Shown here: positions 24,467-36,638 of the stretch, piece after piece
Layout of the letters: each line of letters opens with the position of its first letter
Numbering within the stretch: the stretch's first letter is position 1
From: Ophioceras dolichostomum
Lineage: Eukaryota; Ascomycota; Sordariomycetes; Magnaporthales; Ophioceraceae
Assembly (NCBI GenBank): GCA_003049485.1
Contig: PYST01000248.1
Span: 2,275 to 58,700, forward strand
Direction of reading: 5' to 3'
Length of the DNA stretch: 56,426 bases
Position numbers and translations under genes: made by a program
Notes under the pieces: model-generated
Databases searched by the model: none
Seen by the model: only the letters and a program-made list of their open reading frames with translations
Told to the model about the DNA's origin: nothing

Positions 24467-27429
24467 ATGCGGCGATATCTCACCAACATGATGGCTGGGC
24501 TCTTGATCTTGTTCACGGCATTCCTGAGCTTCGTGGAGGGACAGAGCACTTTCACAACATCAGGCTCCTCCAGCAGTACGTCGGCAGCTGCTGTGCCGAC
24601 AGCATCGCTTGCCCCCAACGTGAACAGCTCGACGTACGACCTGTCGCTTCACTTTTGCCGGTTATGGAGACACGCGAGTTAGTTTCATCCACCCGACCTG
24701 TTCTGTTCATCACCAGTGGGATGTGCTCGTGGCGCTGATCATCACTCTGCTCTGCGGTCCAGGCGTCCTCGCCGATGGGAAGATCTACATCGATGGAGGC
24801 AACGTCTACGTGCCAAAAGACGGCAGGACATTCACGAATACGACTGCGGGAGGATGGACTAAGGGAATGCGTGCGTCTCCTTTTTTGTCCATTTCCTTCC
24901 TCTTGATCTCCTTCTTGCCTCTTCTTCCCGCCCACCACATGCCGGTGTTGCTAACCCGGTTCTGTCATCAGACAACCACCTCCTCGTGCTCGACCTCTCC
25001 CAAGACTTCACCAACCAGGACGCGGAGCCATTTAGGACCGTCCTCAAGGGTCCCGGGGTACCAATGGCTCTTATCGAGAACGCGCTGTGGTACTCCCGCG
25101 CGACTCGCAAAGTGTACCAGCTCGGCGGCTGGTTCTCGTTCAACAACGCCGCCGACCCGGGATTCACCAAGACCGATGCCATACCTAGCGCAGCAATCTG
25201 GGAGTTCGACACTAGCTCCGAGAGGTGGTCTATCGTGGCTGATGGGGAGTTCGCGCAGAAGAACACTGGTCCCAAGGTTGAGCGGCCCGGAGCGGCGGCC
25301 AACTGCGACGTGCCATCACTTAATATGAGCTTCATATTCCAGGGATTTGTCCAGCAGCGGTCTGATGGCGCGTATGCGAACTATACCCAGTCTGCCGACT
25401 TCAAGTGTAAGTGGTCTCACTCTCCATTTTGTCCTATCCAACCGAGGCGTTTTCCCTGCATTAGACAAGCAACCATCAGCTAGTCCCACCGCCATCATCA
25501 CTTCTCCATAACCAACTAACGCGTGCGCCATCCACCCCTCCCACCCAACAGTCCTCGGAGGGATGCTCTCCCTCGACACCAGCACATCCGTCAAACAACC
25601 GACCCTGACCAACATCTCCGTCCCGCTCTCCCTCGACGGCGGTAAGACCGATTTTGGGCCCCGGATGAACGGCGCGATGGTGCACGTGCCGATCGGATCC
25701 AAAGGAGTCCTCGTCCAGATCGGTGGGCAAACCACCAACGAGGCCACCCCTTACGGCTTGCGGATCCCGGGCGCGAACGGGAAGAGCCGGAACATCGGGA
25801 TGGGTTTCGTCGACCTGTACGACATCGAGACCGGGTTCTGGTTCCGGCAGCGGACCTTTGGCGTGCCGAACATGCCGTCGGGGAGGTCTGACATCTGCGC
25901 TGTGATGGTGGCCGCCCCGGACAACTCGTCCTTCAACATCTACATGATCGGTGGGGTGGAGAATTATAACACCGTTACGGCCACGGAAGAGATCTGGGTG
26001 CTCACTCTGCCCACGTTCAGATGGGTGCTGGTCCATAGCCGGGAAGGTGGTTTGTACGGTAAGTTTTTGGTGTTTGATGCCTGCCGCCCGAATCTTGCTG
26101 CCACCCCCAGTCCTTCCTTTCCTTAGGTACTCAAGCCTGCTCTCGGAAAACACAACTCACTCACAATCGCGCCACCACTGACCCCCGAATCCTCCTCTAT
26201 CAGGCCACACCTGCCACGCAGTAGGCGAGAACCTCCTCATCATCGGCGGCATGCAGGCCAAGCCCGAAGGCGGCGACGTGCAGAACTGCTCGACGCACAT
26301 GCCCGCCGAGATCTTTTCGCTCGCGACGCACAATTACACGGGCCTCTACAACAGTCTAGGCTCGCTCCGCCAGCCGCCCGTGCCGGACCAGGTCGTGTCC
26401 GCCATCGGCGGCTCGCCTAGCGGCGGCGCGACGGCTACCGCGCCCGCCGTCTGGGACGATCTGTACCTGCAGTACATCTTCAACCCGGCCTACGCGCGAC
26501 CGTCGTACACGCCTACCTACACGCTCGTCGCGGGCTACGCGGCAAGCACCAGTACGTTGGCGCCTCCGGGGGCTACGGACACGTCGGTCTCCAATCAGAC
26601 CTTGGACGGCGGCGACGGTGGGAACAACAATAGGAACGCAGTGATAGGCGGCGCGGTCGGCGGCGTGATCGGCTTCTGTGTGCTGCTATCCATCATCGCG
26701 GGGTTCTGCATTATCCGCCGCCGCCGTGCCGCCGAGCGAGCCGTTGTCGAAGCAGCCGGTGCGGCCGAGACGAGGTTTCAGTCCGAGCTGCCCGCGTACA
26801 CGGAGGGCAAGCTTTGGCCTTACTCCGCGACAGCCGCGCCGCATCCGCATCCGATACACGCGCCGCCTTACCCTCCCAACTCGAACGACGACATCGTGAA
26901 TAGCGGCGGGTTGAGAAGTGGAGCAGTGCAAACGGTCCCCCAGACCTCGCCTGCCGAGATGCCCGTCCCCGGTATAGCGCCCAGCGAGGTACTAGGTTCA
27001 TCGCCGGACGATTCGCACCAGATTCTAAACCCGCGACATCTGTCGGTCAGCTCAGGGACGCTGGGGACGTTGAGTCCGAGGAGTTTCGAGCATCCCACCA
27101 TGGACGGCACCATCGTCAAAGATAATAACGCACAACAACAACAATACGGTAGTGGTAATACTGCTGTCGACAAGGGGTCACCGACTTCACCGACTTCACC
27201 GACAAGGACAAAGATAAGGGTCGTCAGCGGGCTGAGTCCCGAGTCGGCCAACTTCGCGCGGTTCCCAGGCGGGAGCGGTGTGGCCGGGATCTATACCGAC
27301 AGTCCAGTGCTTGGGGTGAGCACGACAACACCGACGAACCAGACGCCGACGGAGGCGTACGCGGACCAGATACGACGACACCCGTCTACGAGGGCGTCGC
27401 CGGGCCCGTCGCCTATGCTTTATTTGTAA
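24467..27429 (+). CDS. Kelch-repeat single-pass membrane protein, five exons
   Basis: Predicted 828 aa. Exons are 24467-24677, 24763-24870, 24972-25406, 25552-26058 and 26204-27429. Introns are 85, 101, 145 and 145 nt with GTTAGT, GTGCGT, GTAAGT and GTAAGT donors; all are phase 1 and close exactly. An N-terminal signal peptide (MRRYLTNMMAGLLILFTAFL) precedes a Ser/Thr-rich segment. An extracellular beta-propeller built of kelch-like blades then follows (GKIYIDGGN, KVYQLGGWFSF, GVLVQIGGQ, NIYMIGGVENY, ENLLIIGGMQ). One transmembrane helix lies at about 566-591 (VIGGAVGGVIGFCVLLSIIA), followed by an RRRR stop-transfer and a ~235-residue disordered cytosolic tail rich in Pro/Ser/Thr. Fungal proteins of this shape are cell-surface proteins proposed to act in wall sensing or cell fusion. 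Ligand unknown. Confidence 0.9.
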
Positions 27430-28068
27430 CACCTAAGGCTGTAATGGTTTCTAAGCCCTAGTCCGACAGATATGCGGTTTTTGGCCTGGTGAGGCTACAT
27501 CTCCAGCGGGTGTATGCGTACCTAGATTGGTGGGTAAGTACTGACATATCTTCCGAGATTTCTCATCAATTTCCATGTGATCATCAAACAAGCACAGGCG
27601 TATGGTGTCAATTTCGTCATATTTTGGGATGCTCACGGTCCTTGCTGGCAATTGAGACTGGTACTTTGGGAGACTAGAGTCTGTTTTCTGAGATGTACCA
27701 AGAGTCCTTCAATTCTTTTTCTTTGGACACCTTGGGTTGTACCCAAGGTTCCTTGGCCACCACGATACATATTTCCCCCTTTCCTACTGCGACTGGATCG
27801 CTCTCATTTCCCACCAAACCTCGAGATGACCGAGGTATTATTGTCTTGTTTGAGAGCAGCAAAGTCAAAAATATAGGATGTAGTAACTCGCAAGGAATGA
27901 TGACGCATTCAGCTTCCTTCATTGGCTCCTTTTCAGTTCTTCCCGACACGTTGTTGTCAGGCTTCTTCTCCCTGTTCTCAAGACTATCTCGGCCCCTCCG
28001 ATGTTTTTCGGCGGGCACGACCGTGTTCCTTCTCTACCTCTTCTGTACATGACCCTCTTCCTGCTGCC
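27430..28068. other. Intergenic with a perfect hairpin at 27730-27748
   Basis: No gene seen. At 27730-27748 the sequence CCTTGGGT-TGT-ACCCAAGG forms a perfect 8-bp stem with a 3-nt loop, about 300 bp after the kelch gene stop. It may be fortuitous. Confidence 0.4.
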
Positions 28069-28518
28069 ATGACGATCCTGTCCCGATCATCATCGCAGCC
28101 CCTCCTGTCCCTGCGTTCACGATCATCGTCCCGCTTCCTGTCTCTGCCACTGCCCCTTCTGCCCCAATCATCCCCGTACCGATCATCCCTTTGCTCTCCG
28201 AGACCTCCCACGCGTCTGGAAGCCCCTAGCTCCTCCGCGCCAACACGGCCGAGCGCGAGGGCATCTCTCGACATCGGCACCGTCACCTACGTGGCGGCTC
28301 GCATCATCGAGAGGGAGCATTCCATCAGCAGATGCGAGTTTTCGTGCCCTAGTCCGTCAGCTTGGAACCGATCTGCTGCTGCCGCCACTGCCGCCGCTGC
28401 TCACTTCAACTCCGACTCCAACACTGGCTTCAACTCTTCGGGTGGCGGCCCTGGCACGCCTATCACCGTCTACGACTGTTACGAAACGCTGGTCGTGGAC
28501 AAAATTCCTATCCGCTAA
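28069..28518 (+). CDS. Doubtful ORF, Ser/Arg-rich
   Basis: An ATG-initiated frame of 149 codons with an Arg/Ser-rich, presequence-like start (MTILSRSSSQPLLSLRSRSS) and a later segment ASLDIGTVTYVAARIIEREH. After the TAA the same frame stays open to about 29250. A 42-nt GTCGTG...CCAG segment around that TAA could be a very short intron, which would give a longer protein. No domain is recognised, and the extended frame runs into the tRNA gene, which argues against it. Confidence 0.25.
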   Translation: MTILSRSSSQPLLSLRSRSSSRFLSLPLPLLPQSSPYRSSLCSPRPPTRLEAPSSSAPTRPSARASLDIGTVTYVAARIIEREHSISRCEFSCPSPSAWNRSAAAATAAAAHFNSDSNTGFNSSGGGPGTPITVYDCYETLVVDKIPIR

Positions 28519-29240
28519 TCACGCCGCTACCAGCGCGCACAACCCCTCGGCGTGGTCCGCGCCACGCATCAGCGCACCTGCGGCCAGACGAGTGTGGAAA
28601 TTGGCCGTGATGCCCGACAAGGGGTGCGCGTGGAGACCATCCTGGTGCTATACCGACGCGCTCGGTTCATGGCGGCTCGTGTAGACCGGACCACGGGGAG
28701 GCGCAGGACGGTGGCTTCGGACGAGATGTTGAGGGCGTGTGGGCGTCGGCCGGAGGGGAAGACGTGGCCGGAGCGGATCATCGTGCCGGGTTTGGCAGAG
28801 TGGGTTTGGGCGGTGGAGGAAGAGGAGGGAAAGGGGGAAAACAGTAGCAGTAGGAGGAGGAAGGGGGGATTGAGGTTGAGGGGCAACTCGCGCCGGACGA
28901 AGTTGCCGATTAGCTACAGGGGACGGGCGGATGGGTGTGGAGGAGTGATGATGACCAACAATATTCTTGGCCCCTCGTCGCTTTATCGCGATGGTTTGGA
29001 TACCATAAAGACATACGCGGCGGTTTGGCACGCGGAACATAGAAGAAAAATCGCTGCAATAAGACTTGGGAATTTCGACAAAATAATTTGTTTTGCGCTC
29101 TGCCCCAAGTGCGCGATTCCGGTTCACGTGGTGGGAGTGGAGTCAGGGGTTCAGGGGCTTATGTTCCCATTTTGGAATGGTAAGGAGTTTGACCAATATA
29201 AGCTATCCGGGTCGACCACTCAACATCTTCCAGACCAACA
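28519..29240. other. No supported gene; upstream of tRNA-Asp
   Basis: It contains an open plus-strand frame (see the doubtful ORF before it) with purine-rich, poly-Glu coding. I do not accept it as a gene on its own. Confidence 0.35.
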
Positions 29241-29312
29241 TCTCCTGTAGTATAGTGGATAGTATGCGAGCTTGTCACGCTCGAGACCCGGGTTCAATTC
29301 CCGGCGGGAGAG
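29241..29312 (+). tRNA. tRNA-Asp (anticodon GTC)
   Basis: A 72-nt cloverleaf. The acceptor stem TCTCCTG pairs with CGGGAGA (29305-29311; one U-G pair) and the discriminator is G, as usual for tRNA-Asp. The anticodon stem CGAGC/GCTCG closes the loop TTGTCAC, with GTC at 29274-29276. The T arm CCGGG-TTCAATT-CCCGG carries the internal B box GGTTCAATTCC. No intron. An 8-T Pol III terminator starts two bases after the end. Confidence 0.97.
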
Positions 29313-29313
29313 A

Positions 29314-29321
29314 TTTTTTTT
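29314..29321 (+). terminator. RNA polymerase III terminator
   Basis: A run of eight T directly downstream of the tRNA-Asp gene. Confidence 0.92.
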
Positions 29322-30116
29322 GTCGCATTTCCCCCGACTTTCCTCTTATTGCAAAGTTTTCTTTATTCCTACGGTATTATATCTTTCTATGAATTTCTTT
29401 TTCTCTCCTGAGTTCGGAATACTTACTTTCTTCCTCTCTGTCGTCGCCTCGAGCAGGAAATCGTCCCCCGCACTCGCCGTCATCATCAAGCCCGTGGGCC
29501 ATTCATCCCCTTAGAGGAAAGGACTTAGCGGTCGTCAATTCCTCGTATCCTCATTCCCTTGTTCATTTATCTGGTCAGTCTGTCTGGTAGCTGCTCGGAA
29601 CGCTGGTGGAGCCTGCAGAAGTTTAAACTGATGATTGCCCCATGGCTGTCACCTTTCCTGAGCTGCTGCTCCTCTCCCTGCGAACCCTTCAGCTAGTCTA
29701 GTAGATAGTCAGCCTAAACCCGCGTATTGCGAGCACTACTCCTACTGCCCCTTAGAGGAGATGATGTCTGTGGGGTACTGCGCTAAATAGTATCGGCTAA
29801 TAACAGATTCAGCTTCCCCAGACAGATGGACGAACACACGTCGTCAGATTTATCATCGGCGAAGTGTCAGCATTGCATCGGAGTAGGCGCCGGGAGTGCC
29901 TTAATCTGGGGATGAAGATTGACATCAAGGGCCCTCCAAAGCATATAACGTTTGTCGTGTCCTGCCTTGCCCTCTTCTCCCTGGTAGGGCTACGGGAGGC
30001 TGTTGGTTGGCTGCTACTAACACTCCCTCTCACTAGCATCCACAGTTGGCTGCCTCCGCCCTGCCTTCCTTCGGCTCGGCTTCTTCTTTGACGACATGAT
30101 GACAGCTCTTCGCTAC
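29322..30116. other. Intergenic, no gene seen
   Basis: T-rich just after the tRNA, then unremarkable sequence. It marks the passage from the ordinary gene block to the degraded region. Confidence 0.45.
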
Positions 30117-31463
30117 CTAGCTGTAACTGGCCGCAAAGAAGCCTACAACCATCCGCCCAACTATCGTTGATCCGCAGGGAATCACCATGGGCTTCCCCAC
30201 CACCGAGCCGGCCAGCAACACGGCCGGGAAATCCCGATCAAGCGTAGCGATGTGGAAACCATTGCCGCGCAAGCCGCCCTGGAAGAACACAACTTGACGC
30301 TGTGGGGGCCCTGCACAAGTACAAAAAGGCATCGAAGTGTCCATTTTCATCTCACTTTGCATTATCATGCGCGCCTACGATATCGAGATGACGGGTAACC
30401 TGTACGCGCTCCCTGCCTTCCGCGATGATCTCGGCGAGCCTATGGCTCCCGACAGCGGACAGCACTCGATTCCCACGTAGTGGCGGGTGGCCATACGTCT
30501 GGGCGCCGTTTCTGGCCAGGTAGCCAGCACGTCGGCCGCCTACCCGACGGAACTGTTCGGAGGACGGGAAACACGGGCGGGATACCTACTCGCGCCGGCA
30601 GTTCTCATATCGTGATCTATGCTTTGTATGATGCTGCACCTGAACGGCATCGACTACGGCGGGCACCACGTGCTGGCTCCGACGTACGCGGCAGGGGTGC
30701 TCCCCTTGCGGCTGCGTAGTACGCTAATCACGTACGTCAGTCGTGTTACATTACCGGCCAACCGCTGCAAACGAACACAATTCGAAGGTTCGTGCACTGG
30801 GACAGCGAATGGGCGTTCCAGATATCGTTCGCCGCGCAGTGGGCCTGGCCGCTCATCATCCTTGCCGGGCCGTGGTGAACGCTCGAATTACCGTAGTGGC
30901 TAGTCCGGTAGGGTAAACTCGAGGATGCCTACTGCGAGCTTGACCGTCTTTCGATCCCAGAATGCCACGCTAGTAACGCGTACGTCGTGGCCATGATGGT
31001 ACGTACCTACCAGTACGAACGCCGGTCGAGTGGAGCCCTTAGTTCCTGGACTGCATCCTCGGCTCGAACCTTCGCTGTCTCGAGATCTACGCCATACTTC
31101 TATGGTCCAGAATTTCTCAGGGAATTTGTCTAGTTTTGCTGTGTCCGTCTTCGAGCAGGTCGGGCTCAGCTCGGAGAACGCGTTCCAGAAGGGTATCACC
31201 CTGATGGGCATAGGGTCCCTCGACATCTGCCTCAGTATTTTGCCCCTCGCTTGCCTCGATCGCTAGACGCTGTGGATGACCGGGCTTTGCTACAGCTTGG
31301 CTATATGAAGGACCGTCACGTTCATGTGTCTGGCGCCAGACTACAGGCATCGTGCTGGCCAGCACTGGACGCAGGTGTCGTTGCTATACGTGATACAGAT
31401 TGTATTTCCCATATCGCTGAGCCCGGGACGTCAAGTGCTGAGCGATGGCCGCTAATAGTTTAG
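30117..31463 (+). pseudogene. Decayed maltose-type sugar permease (MFS)
   Basis: A remnant of a hexose/alpha-glucoside:H+ symporter of the fungal MAL permease type, spread over shifting plus-strand frames with many stops. Recognisable pieces in order are IPIKRSDVETIAAQAALEEH (N-terminal tail), YDIEMTGNLYALPAFRDDLG (30372-30431, helix 1 and loop), WRVAIRLGAVSGQV, GHHVLAPTYAAGVLPLRLRS (helix 4), SEWAFQISFAAQWAWPLIIL (near 30810-30870), WLVR and GKLEDAYCELDRL, and FEQVGLSSENAFQKGITLMG (about 31154-31210). Stops include TGA at 30876-30878, TAG at 30894-30896 and TAG at 30909-30911. The first two sit where the family has Trp, as expected from G-to-A change on the coding strand (RIP-like). Frameshifts are also present. 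Not functional. Confidence 0.85.
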
Positions 31464-31838
31464 CCATGACAAAGAGTATCAGTGATGACTGTGCTTTGAC
31501 GTTTAGCCCGAAAATATTCACAAGTTACGTGCCATTCACGGTTGCGTGCTACTCACGGTTACGTGCTCTTCACATCTCTTCTCGCTGTTTGCCGAAAGAG
31601 GAATGTTATCACCATCTCCTAAGGAGGCTGGCACCACCGCAATGTGCAGGGGGGAAAGCAACTGCTTTTTATTACTGACATCCAGGAAAAAAAAAACCTA
31701 GCGCTTTGATACAGCCTTGGGACCAGCACATCTTGCAGCACGGCTCCCGGGCTGAATGCGAGTGACATGTCCCGTGCACTCCATTCTCGAAGTGACAAGC
31801 CGGGGATTTCACGTTGTGGGCGCTAAGAGCGCCGATGC
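31464..31838. other. Intergenic, nothing recognised
   Basis: No gene or repeat beyond a short A-run near 31685. Confidence 0.4.
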
Positions 31839-34463
31839 CTAGAGCTCTTGGACGTTATCGACGATATGGTTGAGAGTCACAGGCTGCATCTGGACGATGG
31901 GTCCGAGAAAATCTTCCCTGCCCCAGTAGGCCCAGCCAAAGTGCAGCTTCACGGGGTCCTGTGGTGCTCGGCTGGGGTCCGGGAAGCCTGCTGTGCTCGG
32001 GTCCCAGCGGTAGAAAGGTGCCGCTTCTGGGTACCAATACACGTCTTCCTCGCCATAGGTGTCCCCGGAGACCTCGTATTCTGCCACGGGGCTAGCCGAG
32101 CCGTCCGTATCATAGTCGTCGTCTCCGGAGTCCTCGTGCTCCTCCACGGGGCTAGTCGGGTAGTCTATGAGTCGGATATTCTCAATGAAGTTGTTGCTCG
32201 TCCCAGGGTCGTGAGGGTAGTCCGGATAGCTAAAGACTAGACCTGGGAAGTCTTGGCGTGCCTCGTCCTTGTCGAACAGGCAAAAGGCGTTAGAGGAGTT
32301 TTGTTTTAACGGATCCCACCGGCCAAGCACGCTTTGTGACCCATCTCCGTAGGTGATCTCCAGGCCCATGTATCGCTGGGTACCGTAGCGGCACCGCCGG
32401 CCGCAGTTGGTGGTGCCGCAACAGCCAATCCACGTGTGGACCTGCCGTACGTCGGAGGACTCGGCTGTCATCAGGATAGCCTGATTCCAAGTCGAGGTGT
32501 TAAAATTCATGTAGGCTTCGCTCGATCTGGTAAAGGGGCTGAGGACGGGAACCCTGATGGTGCGAGGAGACGCGGCGCCAGAGGCGACAATGCGGGCAGG
32601 GGCCTCGGTGCTAGACTTCAGGTTGATTTGAACGGTCACGCCGAAGTTTTTGAGGGCTGAGGCCGAAAACGGCGACAGCGAGAATCCGGCGGTACTATCG
32701 ACCAGCAGCCGAGTGACCACGCCGACTCCGTTTGGATTCTCGGCCCTGGTCAGCTGGTACTCATTCGTGAGCCGAAGGTCGGCTGGTGGCAGGAAGGCGC
32801 GCCTCCACAGGTCCATCGTCGGCCCGAACATCGCCTACCGATCCTTGCTTGTTCGCATCAGCAAGCTGGGGGGCAGTTTGGTCTCGGACGCAGACTCGGT
32901 CTGGCCCCCTAGAAGTGCCACATAGCAAATGACTTCTGCATCAATGGCTGCTCCGGTGTCGAGGGGGAGGTGAAACGAGAGCCCGCTGGCCACGCCCACC
33001 GTTTGTGTTCGTCCATCGGTGAACTGGGACGACAGGCCGCGTATGCCACCGTCTTCTCCGAAATAGCCTGTCGGTCTGGTGGCGTGGGTGCCTCCAGCCG
33101 CTCGGAGATCCAAGGCACCAACGAGGCACCGGCCTGGGTAGTGGAGCATGGGGGATATGTCTCGACCCTCGTAGGCGATGCGCCTGTATTCGTTGTCTGG
33201 CTTTGGCAGGATATCGCGGTTCCAGAGAGCACTCGGCGGTGCAGGTTGTGATGGAAGCATTGCGCTTGCGGAGTCGACGCGAAGGATTTTGGTGTTCTAG
33301 AAGTTGGAAAGATTGATGGTTAGTACAGAGTGCGGAGTGGGTTGAGATGGTCGGAAACATCAGTAAGGACAATTGCGTCGTGGAGGATCCTCAGGGAAGC
33401 CAGGCTGTCAACCTCAGCAATGCCGAAATACTGATCTGACGCGGTAGCATCGCCGAGCCACTCGGATTCGGCACCGTCCCCGTACACCACACGAATGGCC
33501 TGCGCACCACGAGGTCCGACGGCGTACGTCACGGCTGTAACGTCCGCCGGATCTGGAGACGCGGATGGTAATGTATGTGGCAGGCTTGCTAACGGGAGCG
33601 GAGGAGTGGAGCTCGAGCGACACGAGGTACTTCTGCTTGAAAAGCGTCACCGTGGTGGCGGCGAGATCCGCGGGTGGGCTCTTTGCGGGGAGTTCCCGCG
33701 GGCCCCATAGCTTCGTTAAGCCCTGCAGAGGTTCCATCACTGTGACAGGCAGCTTCACAACCGGTTGGTCAACGTGATGCTCCGCCGGAAGTGTAACAGA
33801 CTTGGCGAGGCAGCAAGCGCGTTCGAGCCAATGGACAACCCAGGGTTGATAAAACACTGACAGCTGTCCGATGCGAAGAGCAGGGTCCTTGTCGTCCTTG
33901 AGGCCTGGGAGGTCCAGGTGCCATCCCTTCAGCTCGTCCCTGTTTGCTGTCACGTCAACATCGGGTATTTTGATGGGCTGCAAGGTGACAGCAATCCTGT
34001 ATAGCAACTGCTCGGCCGACTGAGTAGGAGGAAATCCTCGCTGCACGATATCACAACAAATCTTGCGGGAGAAGTACGCAAGCGTCCCTTTAGTCTCCAC
34101 TGTTTGGTGTACTTTGTCCGAGCAGCACTCTCGTTTGCCCGGCATGAGCGCATGGCATACCACCTGTTCGGGGATGTCGTCCTGAGACTCGTTTGGAAGT
34201 GATGCTTTATTGGCCATGTTCTCTGCTTGCCGATGCTAATGTTGAGCCTAACAGCCTTCTGACCGCCTCCGTCGATATCGCACACTAAAGTTCCGAGCAA
34301 ATCGTGGTCAGACAAGCTCCCTTGGTCTGATACTGGCATGAGAGCGGGATTTCTCCAGACTTACCGATGGCGATGTCACCAAAAACGGGGTTGGCCCGCT
34401 GACATCCACTCGACAGAGAAAGCAGCAGTAAGGAGGCCTCACGTACCCGTTGTGCGTCTTCAT
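31839..34463 (-). pseudogene. Damaged copy A of a two-member CCFxCR / F-box-like family
   Basis: It begins with an ATG at 34463 (MKTHNGYVRPPYCCFLCRVD) and a GTAAG donor near 34365. The readable parts continue through MANKASLPNESQDD... (34217), KSVTLPAEHH, VGPRGAQAIRVVYGDGAESE, PDNEYRRIAYEGRD, GLSSQFTDGRTQTVG and FHLPLDTG, then a C-terminal half with CMGLEITYGDG-like and LGRWDPL motifs ending at 31839. Each part matches copy B at 40916-43623 on the other strand. At least two lesions are visible: a frameshift at about 33561-33566 and an in-frame TAG at 32835-32837 where copy B has Ser. A highly acidic insert (EEHEDSGDDDYDTDG) is specific to this copy. The fold is probably a fungal protein with an F-box-like segment and a beta-rich C-terminus; function unknown. 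Confidence 0.6.
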
Positions 34464-36638
34464 GTTTGGAATGATCGGATGTCCCTCAGCTGAAAGATAA
34501 TGTAGTAGGTAGCAGGGAGGCAGGAGGAAATAGAAAGAGAGGGAAAGGAGGAAAGAGGAGCAGCAGAATGGAGAAATAATTGAGCGCTCGCCTTTTTGTT
34601 GATGTGAGACAAAGAAAGACGTTGGTTAACTGGAATATCCAGGATCATCAGGCGGTTGCTGATTGGTCGCCGATGACTACAACACAATCACTAAATTATT
34701 GTTCAACCAGGGGATCCCTGAGCAACCATGCGGCTATCATCCGCGCTACAAGCGTTTTCTCGCTAAAACTGAGATATTTCAGGGGGTTATATTGTATGGC
34801 TGCAGGGCCTTTTGAAACTTTTCGGGCGGCGGTTCAAGGAATCGGTTCAAGGAGTCCCCTACCATCACTGTGTAATACGACCATCAAATCATCAGGGATA
34901 GCTAAACATTTGCAGGTCATGGAAATAATTCTAAATTCGAGTGAAGCGATCTAATAATGCTCGAGCATGTTCAATGCCGCTCAAAGTGGTCGTGGCCAAG
35001 TCACACGCTTTGCACATGTTTCACTCACTGCTGTTGGTCAAAGGACGTGAGTCATCAGTGCCCAGCGAGCTGGCCCGTCCTGCCAGCCATCCACTGTGAT
35101 TCCCCCAATCGATGCCCGGTTCTATCAGGGCACCCCTCTCTATCTTCCTCCTAAGGCTGCAGTGTCCTAGATACCCTTCGCTGATGATTCGCTTCTGGCT
35201 TGCGTTGTGACGTCTCCATTCCTTCGACGATATCTGCCCACACCCACCCACCTTTCGGTACCAATTCCAGGATCGCTGTTTAATCCGCGTTCACTCGGCT
35301 GAAACTCACTTTCCTTCGCATGGAACAACACTCTAGGCCCATTTGACTGTCTCCCATTACTCTGCAGGCATCACCAGGTTCTGTGCTAATTGGATGTCCA
35401 CATACCATCATTTGCTCGCTTTCGAGAGAGATAGAGAGAGCCAGTTTCAGAGCGCCGAGGCCTAGAGCGTGTTTTGCGAGAGAGAGGAGCATAGAAGGCG
35501 GGCGGTGAGCAGACAGTGCTGACATGAGAACGACCAGTCACCAGCCAGCCTGCATCCGTCTAACCCCATCTGATCGATCTTTGCTGACACTCAGCGAGTT
35601 TGGAATCAGAGGGCAGGCGAATTCCAACTTGTGCCGCCACATTCAAGATTGCCCAGCCCATCGTTTGGAATCGCGTCCGGGCACCCCGGAATCTCCCCAG
35701 AGGACAAATGATCACCCGTTACAACTACAGTCAACGGTGGCATTGTACCGCTCCAACGATGAGGGCGCAAAATTACTAAAGTTGGTGCAACATGGAGCAG
35801 CAGTCTCCCACCGAGGGAGAGGGTTGGTAGTCCCGAAACCAGCCTCCCTCGTCTCAGCCAACATCAGTCACTCGGTCCGGTCCGAGGAAACTGAATTAAT
35901 ATAAGCAAAATTGAATTCGGTTCCAGGTGTCCGACCCCCATTTACTTCTCGTCACATCTCATTATGAGCCGCTTTCGGGCGGCGTACCCGCACGCATATC
36001 AGATCGGAGAACGGCTTGCCAGCCAGCCCGGATCTACGGCGCTCGATGATGTGCCGTGACTCTCCGCCCTGCGGACCCACCATGTCCTCCGATGGATGAT
36101 GGCAAAGAGGAACTCCGACGGAGCGCGGACAAGACAATGTTGTGACGCCGCCGTTGGTGAAACGGCTCTCGTAGTCGGGCTACAAGCGCCATGAATACTA
36201 GTAGGCACCCAATTACAAGTGAAGGAAAGGGAGACGGGATATCTCCAAATCCCCAGACTTGGCGAGGGGGGCGTCAGTGGAACCGAGGCCGAACCGAAGC
36301 TGAAACCCGCGGAGTAGTAAACTCCGGGGACTAGCAGGTGGTCGTTGATAATATTCGTCCAATTCTATCCTAGCTCAGGTAATGTAATGACGGACACCGG
36401 GGGGCGAAGTTCAACCACGCATCTCGAACGGTTAATCCGGTAGCAAATACTTCCATTTTGTAATACTAACCTGACAGTAGAGAACTTAGGTCGAACCACC
36501 TATCCACTCACTCCAACACGCCGTATCACTCCTTCCCCAAAAACCAAGATGCATTTGTTCACCTCAGCCTTTGCACCCGCCCATAGAGGATGGATAAATC
36601 TCTCCACCCGACCACCTTCCCCCTTCCCGCCCTCCATT
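34464..36638. other. 2.2-kb stretch, no gene seen
   Basis: Open frames of up to about 125 codons occur but none has recognisable character. The stretch between 36240 and 36540, before the GST stop, has several short inverted repeats (for example GGAGT-AGTAA-ACTCC near 36311-36326). Confidence 0.4.

Noticed and set aside
28552..29250. A 232-codon plus-strand frame
   Set aside because: It starts without ATG, is purine-biased and runs into the tRNA-Asp gene.
32800..32840. Reading the TAG at 32835-32837 of copy A as a GTAGGC intron donor
   Set aside because: The sequence after it aligns with copy B coding sequence (MFGP versus VFGD), so it is exon, and the stop is a lesion.
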